From NCBI GenBank assembly GCA_964430565.1, contig CAYSFD010000047.1:134106-198105 (forward strand): DNA of 64,000 nt, written 5' to 3'. The stretch's first letter is position 1, and the number at the start of each line of letters is the position of its first letter. Made by a program: the position numbers and the translations under genes. This stretch comes from VBDM01 sp964430565. GTDB taxonomy: Bacteria > Pseudomonadota > Gammaproteobacteria > Burkholderiales > SG8-39. Below are positions 15,168 through 26,551 of this stretch, in pieces. The notes under the pieces are model-generated. The model was not told the origin of the DNA. It ran no database searches and saw only the letters and a program-made list of their open reading frames with translations.

Positions 15168-16700
15168 TCAGATCCGTCCGGGGATGCTGTTGCCGCGCTC
15201 CACGCGCCCCAGGGCGCTCGAGGTCGGAAACACCAGCGACTTGATCACGACCGGCACGGCGCCGGAAGCCTCCAGCAGCGCGCCGATGTCGATGAAGTCA
15301 AATTCCTTGAGGACGATTCCGTCGATCGAAACGATGGGATTCCGGACACGCAGGTCTTCCCGGCAGTGAATGCCGATGAGCCCGCCGACGTCGCCTTCGC
15401 CAACGAGGATGAGCGGCAGCCCTCGTTCGAGCAGTTTTGCGAGTCCGTCGAGCAAGCCCCGGCAAAAGACGTCCAGGCGTGAGTGGGTCGCGGACTTTCG
15501 CCAGCGATAGCACAAGGCGACGGGCGTTTCGCCCGATTGCAGATCGAGCCGGCGCAAGGCAGACCGCACGGCGGCCGCGAGTTTTCCGGCGTCCAGGGAC
15601 TCGTCCTCGAGTGGCAGATCGGGCGCGATGACCGGGACGTTCCTCAGGGGCAGGGCGCTGTGGGGCGAGACAAGGATGGTGCTGCCGCTCACCTGGATGC
15701 TGTACTGGGAGGCGCCGATCACGGTGGCGCGAATCCCCTCATGGGGCGGTTCGATGCGGGGTCCCCAGTTTTTCGTCCGCTCAAGAATGGCGCGGGCGAG
15801 CAACGGGCCGAGATCGCCGAAAGCGCCGTGCTCGCGGCCGTAGATGTACTCGGAGACGCCCCCGGAGAAAGTGACGGCGTCGGGCTTGCGCTCGTTTCGC
15901 AATGGTTCAAGACGCAACAAGGCGTTGGTCTCCTTACTCAGCGCGGACTTGCTCAAGACCTCGAACAAGCGATCGGCCATGCGCTCGACCATTGCGCCGA
16001 GGAGATTCGCGGCCGGTTTCTCCCCGACTTCGAGAACAAGCCCGACTTCGCGAGCAAAGCGCCGGCCGGCGTCCTCGATCCGCTGCACGCGCTGTTCCGC
16101 GTCAAACGATACGACGCGAGCGCCGATGTCGAGCGCGGTCATCTCGATCACCTCGCCGGCTTCGCACACGGCGATCTTGGTCGTGCCGCCGCCGACGTCG
16201 ATGTTCATGACCCGGACTGATTCCCGGATCGAGCGCGCGGCAGCGCCGGATCCGAAAGCGGCCAGCGTCGCCTCCAGCCCGTCGCCCGCGCTCACCGAGA
16301 CGAATTTTCCCGCCTGGAAGGCGAACAGATCGGCGATCGCGCGAGCGTTGCTGCGCCGCACGGCGACCCCGGTGAGTATCAGGGCGCCGGTGTCGATTTC
16401 GTTGGGATCAAGTCCGGCAAGCTCGTATTGCCTGTCGATGAAAGCGCCGAGCGATCGCGCGTCGATGGTGGTGTCGTCAGAGTAAGGGGTGAGCAGGATC
16501 TGGGATTCATAAACTACTTTGCGCTCGGAAACGATGTAGCGGTTGTCGAGCCGTTCGAGTACCAGGCGCGAGAAGACGAGATGCGAAGTCGAGGAGCCGA
16601 TGTCGATGCCGACGCTCGTCAGGCGGATCTCGTCCTCGACTTCGAGACTGCGTCCGACGCTGGAGAAGAAGACCCGGCCGCCTTGCTCTTCGCTGGTCAC
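15168..16700 (-). CDS. EutA-like ethanolamine ammonia-lyase reactivase homologue
   Basis: A 510-residue actin-like ATPase resembling EutA, the chaperone that exchanges damaged cobalamin on ethanolamine ammonia-lyase. Visible ATPase motifs are phosphate-1 (VGIDIGSSTSHLVF, near residue 30), phosphate-2 (NIDVGGGTTKIAV, near 168) and an adenosine-type VTFSGGVSEYIYG motif. Start is GTG 16700, overlapping the stop of the two-cupin gene (GTGA), so the two are translationally coupled. No eutB or eutC is present in the window, so it may serve another radical B12 enzyme or have diverged; the assignment is by family resemblance only. The region downstream is convergent with the amidohydrolase gene. Confidence 0.72.
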   Translation of the reverse strand: MTSEEQGGRVFFSSVGRSLEVEDEIRLTSVGIDIGSSTSHLVFSRLVLERLDNRYIVSERKVVYESQILLTPYSDDTTIDARSLGAFIDRQYELAGLDPNEIDTGALILTGVAVRRSNARAIADLFAFQAGKFVSVSAGDGLEATLAAFGSGAAARSIRESVRVMNIDVGGGTTKIAVCEAGEVIEMTALDIGARVVSFDAEQRVQRIEDAGRRFAREVGLVLEVGEKPAANLLGAMVERMADRLFEVLSKSALSKETNALLRLEPLRNERKPDAVTFSGGVSEYIYGREHGAFGDLGPLLARAILERTKNWGPRIEPPHEGIRATVIGASQYSIQVSGSTILVSPHSALPLRNVPVIAPDLPLEDESLDAGKLAAAVRSALRRLDLQSGETPVALCYRWRKSATHSRLDVFCRGLLDGLAKLLERGLPLILVGEGDVGGLIGIHCREDLRVRNPIVSIDGIVLKEFDFIDIGALLEASGAVPVVIKSLVFPTSSALGRVERGNSIPGRI

Positions 16701-17893
16701 TTCGGTGGCATGTACCAGCCCGGTTCCATGCGGTTAGGCACACCGTCCTTTTTCAGCGTCTCCTCGTATTCCTTGCGGATGTACGGGTCCTCCATCCAGT
16801 ATGGAATGGAGGTGCCCCCCTCCGGGATGTCCATGCCGGTGTAGTCGATGTGCTTTTCCCCGGGCGGGCCCGGATCGCGCCCGGGGTTGTGCGGACCGAA
16901 CCACGCGGTGAGGCGGAACGGGTCCTTCGATACGCTGAAGTGCTGGTGATACCAGCGCGCGCCACCGGGCGCCGCGCTCACCATGCCGACCGGCTCGTAG
17001 TCGACGCGCTTCACTTCCTTCGCATTGCCGTCCTTCCAGGGGGTAACGCCGAGCCGCTCGGGCCAGGTGTAGGTGTAGCCCTTGCCTTTCACGCAGATGA
17101 GCACGGCGGCGGAGGTGTGCGCATGTCCTTTCGAGTAGCGGCCGTTCTCGTGCTGGCCGATCCAGAAATAGAAGCAGTTGTCGGTCATGAACGGCTCGAC
17201 GCGCCGCCAGCCGGGGGAGCGCCGGTTGTCGAGCGGAAGCTCGCAATTGACGATGTCGGGAATGAAATTCGTGCGGCGCATCGCGAGGCCCCGGACCGGA
17301 TCGGGTTCGATGTCGTCCCTGGGCTTGAAGAAATCGTCCGCGCCTGAGAAGCGGTCGCGGAATACGAACGGGTTGTTGAACACCGCGTCCGTGTTGTTGA
17401 TCATGTTGAGAACGTTCGGCGCCGTGGTGCCGCCGAGAAGGAGCGCGCCGCCCGAGGTGGCGTTGACCAGGCGATGCCAGGCGTTCATCGGGATCGAGAA
17501 CATCGATCCTTTCTGCCATTCGAACACGTGCCTCTTGGTGTCGCCCTCGAGCCAGACCTCGGTCGTGCCGCGACCCTCGACGACGAGGAAGATCTCCTCG
17601 TACATGTGCTTCTCGGGATGCAGCGCGCCGCCGGGCGGCACCTCGATCACATAGGAGCCCCACTTGGTTTCGGTGCCGTAGAGCTGGATGTAGTGGCCGC
17701 GGCCGCCGGTGCGCTTCCAGGCGACAAGCGGCAGATCCTGCACCTTGCGGATGCCGATGCCGCGAAAAACGGGAATGCCTTCGGACTCCATGAAGGCGTC
17801 ATAAGGAGTCGGCTGCTTCTTGAATTCGCCGAAACCCGCCTTGCGCGTGCCGCTCGGCTCGTGCCAGTGGGTCTGGTCTTTTTCGTGCGGCAT
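16697..17893 (-). CDS. two-cupin-domain protein (bicupin)
   Basis: A 398-residue protein with two cupin barrels. The first has HPEKHMYEEIFLVVEGRG at about residues 93-110 (the HxHxxxE-like metal motif in variant form) and a later PMNAWHRLVN; the second has YSKGHAHTSAAVLICVKGKG and RWYHQHF. Bicupins include gentisate dioxygenase-like and acireductone or oxalate enzymes; the family here is not resolved. ATG 17893 is selected since the longer frame runs into the divergent promoter. Its stop overlaps the start of the EutA-like gene. A perfect palindrome (17919-17943) lies 26 bases upstream, where its promoter should be, so it is probably under direct regulator control. Confidence 0.75.
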   Translation of the reverse strand: MPHEKDQTHWHEPSGTRKAGFGEFKKQPTPYDAFMESEGIPVFRGIGIRKVQDLPLVAWKRTGGRGHYIQLYGTETKWGSYVIEVPPGGALHPEKHMYEEIFLVVEGRGTTEVWLEGDTKRHVFEWQKGSMFSIPMNAWHRLVNATSGGALLLGGTTAPNVLNMINNTDAVFNNPFVFRDRFSGADDFFKPRDDIEPDPVRGLAMRRTNFIPDIVNCELPLDNRRSPGWRRVEPFMTDNCFYFWIGQHENGRYSKGHAHTSAAVLICVKGKGYTYTWPERLGVTPWKDGNAKEVKRVDYEPVGMVSAAPGGARWYHQHFSVSKDPFRLTAWFGPHNPGRDPGPPGEKHIDYTGMDIPEGGTSIPYWMEDPYIRKEYEETLKKDGVPNRMEPGWYMPPK

Positions 17894-17918
17894 GAGGGAT
17901 CTCGATGAGGCGGTTTGT

Positions 17919-17943
17919 CTATGTTCTGATATACAGAACATAG
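17919..17943. promoter_or_regulatory. perfect 25-bp palindromic operator in a divergent promoter region
   Basis: CTATGTTCTG (17919-17928) and CAGAACATAG (17934-17943) form a perfect 10-bp inverted repeat around ATATA. It is placed 26 bases before the two-cupin gene and 10 bases upstream of the -35 box for the divergent binding-protein gene, so one dimeric regulator could control both directions. The IclR-family gene at 19942-20769, at the end of the divergent operon, is the obvious candidate by position. Confidence 0.75.
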
Positions 17944-17953
17944 TTCCATTCTT

Positions 17954-17983
17954 TTGCAATCGGCGCTCATTCGACCATATAAT
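17954..17983 (+). promoter_or_regulatory. sigma-70 promoter for the binding-protein/NiCoT/IclR operon
   Basis: TTGCAA at 17954-17959 and a consensus TATAAT at 17978-17983 are separated by 18 bases, about 90 bases before ATG 18075. The palindrome at 17919-17943 lies immediately upstream. Confidence 0.6.
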
Positions 17984-18074
17984 CCCCGCGAGCGTCAATC
18001 CGTGTGCAGACTCGAGGCGCCGCAGGCGAGCGAGCGCCAAGCGAGTTTCAAGGGGGCGCGAGCAGGAGGGATCG

Positions 18075-19124
18075 ATGCGGCTCCAGGACTCGACGACTCT
18101 ACTTCATGCGGTGCTTCTGGCCGCCGCGTGCGCTTCGCCTGCGAGCGCGCAAACCCCTGAGAAGAATTCAGCCGTCTACCTTTATGAGGGCGCTGACCGC
18201 GAGCAGCGGCTGATCGAGCGCGCCCGCCAGGAAGGGACGCTCGTCCTGTACACCTCGCTCGCCACTTCGGAATCGGTGCCGCTCACGCAGGCGTTCGAGA
18301 AGAAGTACGGCGTCAAAGTCCAATTGTGGCGTTCGCTGAGCGACGCGGTCGTGCAACGGGCACTCAACGAAGCGAGGGCGCGCCGCCACAACGTCGATGT
18401 CGTCGAGACCAACGGCCCGGAGCTGGAGGCGCTCGCGCGCGAGCGCGTCACCGCCCGGTTCTTCAGTCCCCACATCGCCGACATTCCCGCCTGGGGCGTG
18501 CCCGCGCACCGCATGTGGGTCTCCGACCGCGTCGATTTCTTCGTCGTCGCGTACAACACCGCCAAGGTGCGCCGCGAGGAGTTGCCGGAGACCTACGAGG
18601 GCTTTCTCGATCCGAAATGGAAAGGGCGGATCGGGATCGAAGCGACCGATCAGGAGTGGCTCGCGGGGCTCGCCAAGCACTGGGGCGAGAAGCGCGCCCT
18701 GGATTTTTTCCGCAAACTGGTGGCGATGAAGCCGGACGTGCGCAAAGGGCACGTGCTGCTCGCGGAGCTGGTCGCCGCCGGCGAGGTGCCGGTCGGCCTT
18801 ACCAACTACGCATCCAACGCGGCTTCGATGAAGAAGAGGGAAAAGCCGATCGACTGGAAGCCGGTCGAACCCGTGGTCGGCAGGCCGCAGGCGATCGGGC
18901 TCGCGGCGAACGCGCCCCATCCGAACGCGGCGCTGCTGTTCGCCGATTTCGTGCTGTCGCCGGAAGGGCAGCGGTTGTTCGATTCCATGGGGCGGTTCCC
19001 TTCGAGCCAGAAGGTCAAGAGCAGTATCGGCGGGTTCTCCTTTCTGATGCTCGATCCCATCACTCTCATCGACGAGGACGAAAAATGGCTCAAGCTCTGG
19101 AACGAGCTGGTCATGGCCAAGTAA
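18075..19124 (+). CDS. ABC-type periplasmic binding protein, iron(III)/FbpA-like family 1
   Basis: A 349-residue exported binding protein with a signal peptide ending SPASAQ. The mature part reads like the family that includes iron(III) and other anion-binding proteins (LVLYTSLATSESVPLTQAFEKKYGVKVQLWR near residue 55), with the typical C-terminal PNAALLFADFVLSPEGQ segment. Start ATG 18075 has an AGGAGG site at 18064-18069. No ABC permease or ATPase follows: the next gene, one base downstream, encodes a NiCoT-type metal permease. This may be an orphan receptor working with a distant transporter, or a protein with a sensing role. Ligand is unknown; iron coordination is not evident from the sequence. 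Confidence 0.8.
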   Translation: MRLQDSTTLLHAVLLAAACASPASAQTPEKNSAVYLYEGADREQRLIERARQEGTLVLYTSLATSESVPLTQAFEKKYGVKVQLWRSLSDAVVQRALNEARARRHNVDVVETNGPELEALARERVTARFFSPHIADIPAWGVPAHRMWVSDRVDFFVVAYNTAKVRREELPETYEGFLDPKWKGRIGIEATDQEWLAGLAKHWGEKRALDFFRKLVAMKPDVRKGHVLLAELVAAGEVPVGLTNYASNAASMKKREKPIDWKPVEPVVGRPQAIGLAANAPHPNAALLFADFVLSPEGQRLFDSMGRFPSSQKVKSSIGGFSFLMLDPITLIDEDEKWLKLWNELVMAK

Positions 19125-19125
19125 G

Positions 19126-19935
19126 ATGATTTCGTCACTGCCGCACGACCTGGCCGGACTTGCCCTGATGGTATTCCTCCTCGGCCTGCGGCACGGGATG
19201 GATCCGGATCATCTGGCGACCATCGACGGCCTCGCGCGCCAAAACGCGCAAAGCCGCCCGCGGCTGGTGCGCTGGTCCGGATGCCTGTTTTCTCTTGGCC
19301 ACGGCGCGGTCGTCACGCTGGTCGCCGGGGTCGTTGCGGCCACCTTGCATGAGGGCGGCGCGCCCGAATGGCTGGAGCGGCTGGGTGCATGGATTTCGAT
19401 CGCGTTTCTCCTGGCTCTGGGCCTCGCGAACATCGTCGCGGTTTTCCGCACACCCGCCGACCGGGTGGTCCAACTGGGCGGGTTCAAGGCGCGCTGGCTG
19501 GGACGGCTTGCCGGGACCGGCCATCCCGCGGTCATCGCAATGATCGGCGCGGCCTTTGCGCTTTCCTTCGACACCATCAGCCAGGCTGCGCTGTTTTCTC
19601 TGACCGGGGCGCACCTGGCCGGCTGGCCGTTTTCCGTCGCGCTCGGCCTGTTGTTTACGCTCGGGATGATGACGACCGACGGCGTCAACGGCGCATGGGT
19701 GGCGACCATGGTGCAGCGCGCGGACCGGCGTGCGCGGGTAGCCTCGCGCGTGATGGGTCTGTCGATCGCTTTTCTCGGCATCGCGATCGCGGGCCTGGCG
19801 ATGGCCCGGATCCTTTCTCCGGATGTCGCCGCAGCGCTCTCGGGTCGCGAGCTTCAGATGGGAATCGGCGTGGCGGTCGTGGTGGCCGCGAGCTTCGCCG
19901 TCGCGATCCGGCTGGCGCGCACTAGGGCCGCCTGA
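19126..19935 (+). CDS. NiCoT-family nickel/cobalt permease
   Basis: A 269-residue integral membrane protein with about seven to eight hydrophobic helices. The second-helix signature of nickel/cobalt transporters is seen as RHGMDPDHLATID at residues 22-34, and a second metal motif as SLGHGAVV near 57. NiCoTs import Ni2+ or Co2+ into the cytoplasm. The usual HAxDADH is here HGMDPDH, so it belongs to a divergent branch. It starts one base after the binding-protein stop. Cobalt supply could be relevant because MetH and the EutA-like protein are both connected to cobalamin, but that link is inference. Confidence 0.8.
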   Translation: MISSLPHDLAGLALMVFLLGLRHGMDPDHLATIDGLARQNAQSRPRLVRWSGCLFSLGHGAVVTLVAGVVAATLHEGGAPEWLERLGAWISIAFLLALGLANIVAVFRTPADRVVQLGGFKARWLGRLAGTGHPAVIAMIGAAFALSFDTISQAALFSLTGAHLAGWPFSVALGLLFTLGMMTTDGVNGAWVATMVQRADRRARVASRVMGLSIAFLGIAIAGLAMARILSPDVAAALSGRELQMGIGVAVVVAASFAVAIRLARTRAA

Positions 19936-19941
19936 GGCCGG

Positions 19942-20769
19942 ATGGCGATTGCGATGGAACGCAAGCCCGCATCGGCGAGATTTCGCACGCGCTTGTCCTC
20001 GGTCACCAACTCCTTGCGGCTCATCAAGGCGTTCTCGGAAGACGAATACGAGATCGGCATCAGCGATCTCGCCAAGCGCCTGGGGCTGGCGAAGAGCACC
20101 GTGCATCGCCTGGCCTCGACGCTGCTCGAGGAGGGGATGCTCGAGCAGAACCCCGGCGACGGCAAGTATCACCTCGGGCTCGCCCTGTTCGAGCTTGGAA
20201 CCATGGTGCGCCGAAAGATGGACTTCACCGCGGAGGCGAGGCCCTTTCTGCGGACGCTGATGGAAAAAACCGGAGAGACGGTGCATCTGGCGATTCTCGA
20301 CCACGATTCGATCCTTTACATCATTACCCACGAAAGCAAGCAAGCGCTGCGCATGGGCTCGAAAGTCGGCACCCGTGCGCCCGTGCATTCCACGGCGGTG
20401 GGAAAGGTTTTGCTCGCATCTCAGCCCGATGACGAAATCGAGCGCATCGTCGCCCGCGGGCTGCCGCAGAGCACTCCTAATACGATCGCCGAAGGCAAGG
20501 CCTTTCGCCGCGAGCTTGCGGCGGTGCGGGCGCAAAACTATGCCGTTGACGATGAGGAGAGCGAGATCGGACTGCGCGCGATCGCCGCGCCGATACGCAG
20601 CGACTCGGGCAACGTGGTAGCGGCGATCAGCATCGCCGGTCCGGTGCATCGCATGGCGAAGAAGACGCTGCTTTCCTGGGTACGCGAGCTGGTCGAAGCG
20701 GCCGACGCTGTTTCGCACCGGCTCGGCTGGCAGGTTTCGCGGGCGGAATCCCAGCACAAGCGGGCCTGA
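19942..20769 (+). CDS. IclR-family transcriptional regulator
   Basis: A 275-residue regulator with an N-terminal winged helix (SLRLIKAFSEDEYEIGISDL followed by RLGLAKSTVHRLASTL, about residues 17-54) and a C-terminal IclR ligand domain (LRMGSKVGTRAPVHSTAVGK near 135, and VAAISIAGP near 228). Such proteins bind palindromes in front of catabolic genes and respond to a small acid. It is the last gene of the operon starting at 18075, 6 bases after the NiCoT gene, and probably acts on the palindrome at 17919-17943. ATG 19942 is used; 19954 is an alternative with the same downstream protein. Confidence 0.9.
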   Translation: MAIAMERKPASARFRTRLSSVTNSLRLIKAFSEDEYEIGISDLAKRLGLAKSTVHRLASTLLEEGMLEQNPGDGKYHLGLALFELGTMVRRKMDFTAEARPFLRTLMEKTGETVHLAILDHDSILYIITHESKQALRMGSKVGTRAPVHSTAVGKVLLASQPDDEIERIVARGLPQSTPNTIAEGKAFRRELAAVRAQNYAVDDEESEIGLRAIAAPIRSDSGNVVAAISIAGPVHRMAKKTLLSWVRELVEAADAVSHRLGWQVSRAESQHKRA

Positions 20770-20788
20770 TCTCGGCAGGAGACCAAAT

Positions 20789-20975
20789 GTAGCGTGCGCC
20801 CTGCGCACGTGGTGGGGTCCGCGCGCACGGCGCGCGCTACGATCGGAGACCGGGTGTAGCGTGCGCCCTGCGCACGTCGTGGAGTCCCGCGCGCACGGCG
20901 CGCGCTACGATCGGAGACCAGGTGTAGCGTGCGCCCTGCGCACGTGGCGGGGTCCGCGCGCACGGCGCGCGCTAC
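20789..20975. repeat. three tandem palindromic repeats (REP-like), period about 68 bp
   Basis: Three copies at 20789-20840, 20856-20908 and 20924-20975, each beginning GTAGCGTGCGCCCTGCGCAC and ending GCGCGCTAC, separated by a near-identical 15-base linker (variants of GATCGGAGACC). The ends of each unit are complementary, and an internal TGCGC...GCGCA arm can also fold, so each copy forms a strong hairpin. They occupy the gap between the convergent IclR and metF genes. The sequence of copies differs by only a few bases in the central loop. Confidence 0.9.
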
Positions 20976-20987
20976 GGCCGGCGAACG

Positions 20988-21833
20988 TCAGATTCCCAGT
21001 CTCTGCCAGATCGTGGAAGTCAGGCCTGCCTGGTTCATGGTGTAGAAGTGCAGGCCGGGAGCGCCGGCTGAGAGCAGGCGGTCGCACAGTTCGGTGACCA
21101 CATCGAGGCCCAGGCTGCGGATCGAGGCCAGATCGTCGCCGAAGCTCTGCAATTTCAGGCGCAGCCAGCGCGGGATTTCCGCGCCGCAGGCATCGGAGAA
21201 ACGGGCGAGCTGCGAGAAATTGCCGATCGGCATGATGCCGGGTACGATCGGCGCGCTTATCCCGAGCGCTTCGCAGTCTTCCACGAAGCGGAAATAGGAA
21301 TCGGCGTTGAAGAAGTACTGGGTAATCGCCGAATTGGCTCCTGCGTCGAGCTTGCGTTTGAAGTTTCTCAGATCGTCCAAGGGGCTGCGCGCCTGCGGGT
21401 GGACCTCCGGATAGCATGCGACTTCGATGTTGAAATGATCGCCGGTCCTTTCCCGGATGAAAGCGACGAGCTCGCTCGCGTAGCGAAGCTCGCCCGCGCT
21501 CGCGGCGCCGGAAGGCAGATCGCCGCGGAGTGCGACGATGTGGCGGATGCCTTTCGCCTTGTACAGATCGAGCGTAGCGGCGATGTCGGCGCGAGTCGCG
21601 CCTACGCAAGAGATGTGCGGCGCGGCAGTGTGTCCCGCCGACCGGATTTCGAGCACCGTCTCCAGCGTGCGGTCGCGGGTGGAGCCGCCCGCCCCGTAGG
21701 TGCAGGAAAAGAACTTGGGTTTGAGCTGCGCGAGCTGCTTCCAGGTTGCGCGCAGCTTCTCCATCCCCTGGGGCGTCTTGGGAGGGAAGAACTCGAAACT
21801 GAAGGCGCGCGGGTGTTTGTTCTGCGACTGCAT
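20988..21833 (-). CDS. metF: 5,10-methylenetetrahydrofolate reductase
   Basis: A 281-residue FAD-dependent TIM-barrel enzyme that reduces methylene-tetrahydrofolate to methyl-tetrahydrofolate, the methyl donor for MetH. The opening FSFEFFPPKTPQGMEKL is diagnostic, with YGAGGSTRDRT (near residue 47), HISCVGATR and IVPGIMPIGNFSQL also matching the family. The ATG at 21833 lies one base after the metH stop, so metH and metF form one operon read on the minus strand. The 3' end abuts the three palindromic repeats, which may act as its transcript end. Confidence 0.96.
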   Translation of the reverse strand: MQSQNKHPRAFSFEFFPPKTPQGMEKLRATWKQLAQLKPKFFSCTYGAGGSTRDRTLETVLEIRSAGHTAAPHISCVGATRADIAATLDLYKAKGIRHIVALRGDLPSGAASAGELRYASELVAFIRERTGDHFNIEVACYPEVHPQARSPLDDLRNFKRKLDAGANSAITQYFFNADSYFRFVEDCEALGISAPIVPGIMPIGNFSQLARFSDACGAEIPRWLRLKLQSFGDDLASIRSLGLDVVTELCDRLLSAGAPGLHFYTMNQAGLTSTIWQRLGI

Positions 21834-21834
21834 G

Positions 21835-25524
<3,690 letters not shown>

Positions 25525-25597
25525 AGTCCCCTTTGACGAGGGGAGCATCATCGCCTATGCTTAGCTATGAATCCAATGAAAGTTTATCTGGATATCA

Positions 25598-25610
25598 TGA
25601 ACGATATTCA
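25598..25610. promoter_or_regulatory. MetR binding site
   Basis: TGAACGATATTCA matches the known MetR pattern TGAA-N5-TTCA exactly. It lies in the 92-base metH-metR intergenic region, 6 bases before the metR ATG, so bound MetR should both limit metR and, from a distance of about 75 bases, influence metH. A second TGAA-rich stretch (25568-25580) may be a weaker half-site pair. Confidence 0.75.
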
Positions 25611-25616
25611 TAATTC

Positions 25617-26531
25617 ATGCTCGAAATACGCCATCTCCGCACGCTGATCGCGCTCGCGGAGACGGGAACTGTCTCGCGTGCCGCCGAGCGCGTGCATCTT
25701 ACGCAGTCGGCCTTGTCCCACCAGCTAAAGGGGCTCGAGTCGCACTACGGCGCGGCGGTGGTGAAGCGTCACGGCCAGTCGGTGAAGCTCACCGAGGCGG
25801 GGCAGAGGCTGGTGGCTCTCGCCCGGTCGGTGATGGGCGAAGTGCAGACCGCGGAGCGGGACCTCGCGAAGCTCGCGCGGACGCCCGCGCGCACATTGCG
25901 CATCGCGCTGGAATGCCATACCTGCTTCGACTGGCTGATGCCGATCATGGACGTGTTCCGGAAGGACTGGCCGGAAGTGGAGCTCGACCTCGTGTCAGGA
26001 TTTCATCCGAACCCGATTGCCATGCTCGCCGACGGCAAGACCGATCTCGTGATCGGGTCGGAGAACAAGCCGAGGCGCGGCATCGTGCACCACCCGCTAT
26101 TCCGTTTCGAAGTGCTCGCGGTGCTGCCGACAGATCACCCGCTGCGCGAGAAGCGCTACCTGAGCGCCGGCGATTTTGCGCAGGAGACGCTCATCACCTA
26201 CCCGGTGCCCGAGGATCGCATCGACTTGATCCGGAGGGTGCTGAAACCCGCCAAGGTCCATCCCAGGCGCCGCACCACGGAGCTCACGGTCGCCATTCTG
26301 CAACTGGTCGCCAGCCGCCGGGGCGTCGCGGCCCTGCCGAACTGGGGGATAAAAAACTACCTCGATTACGAATATGTGATCGCGCGGCGCATCGGGAAAA
26401 GCGGACTGTGGAGCAACCTCTACGGTGCCACCACCGTCGAGATGGCGCGCCTGCCTTTTGTGCGGGACTTCCTCGAAACGGCCCGGCGCGAATGCTTCGC
26501 GAAGCTCGACGGGGTCGTGCCGGTGCAGTGA
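25617..26531 (+). CDS. metR: LysR-type regulator of methionine synthesis, MetR
   Basis: A 304-residue LysR-type regulator. The N-terminal helix-turn-helix (LEIRHLRTLIALAETGTVSR followed by AAERVHLTQSALSHQLKGLE, residues 2-41) and the effector domain starting near 90 match MetR, which senses homocysteine and activates metE/metH genes. The divergent placement next to metH and the TGAA-N5-TTCA site in between strongly support the assignment. The ECHTCFDW segment near residue 98 is typical of MetR effector domains. Confidence 0.93.
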   Translation: MLEIRHLRTLIALAETGTVSRAAERVHLTQSALSHQLKGLESHYGAAVVKRHGQSVKLTEAGQRLVALARSVMGEVQTAERDLAKLARTPARTLRIALECHTCFDWLMPIMDVFRKDWPEVELDLVSGFHPNPIAMLADGKTDLVIGSENKPRRGIVHHPLFRFEVLAVLPTDHPLREKRYLSAGDFAQETLITYPVPEDRIDLIRRVLKPAKVHPRRRTTELTVAILQLVASRRGVAALPNWGIKNYLDYEYVIARRIGKSGLWSNLYGATTVEMARLPFVRDFLETARRECFAKLDGVVPVQ

Positions 26532-26551
26532 TTCGCGCGACGCAGGTCCGT

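Noticed and set aside
19135..20808. Antisense open frame (about 557 codons) over the NiCoT and IclR genes
   Set aside because: It crosses two well-supported genes and has low-complexity His/Arg/Gly content.
20789..20975. Possible CRISPR array
   Set aside because: The repeats are long palindromes and the 15-base linkers between them are near-identical rather than unique spacers; no cas genes are nearby.
25525..25616. Cobalamin or SAM riboswitch upstream of metH
   Set aside because: Only 92 bases separate metH from metR and no B12-box or SAM-riboswitch consensus is visible; a MetR site explains regulation.
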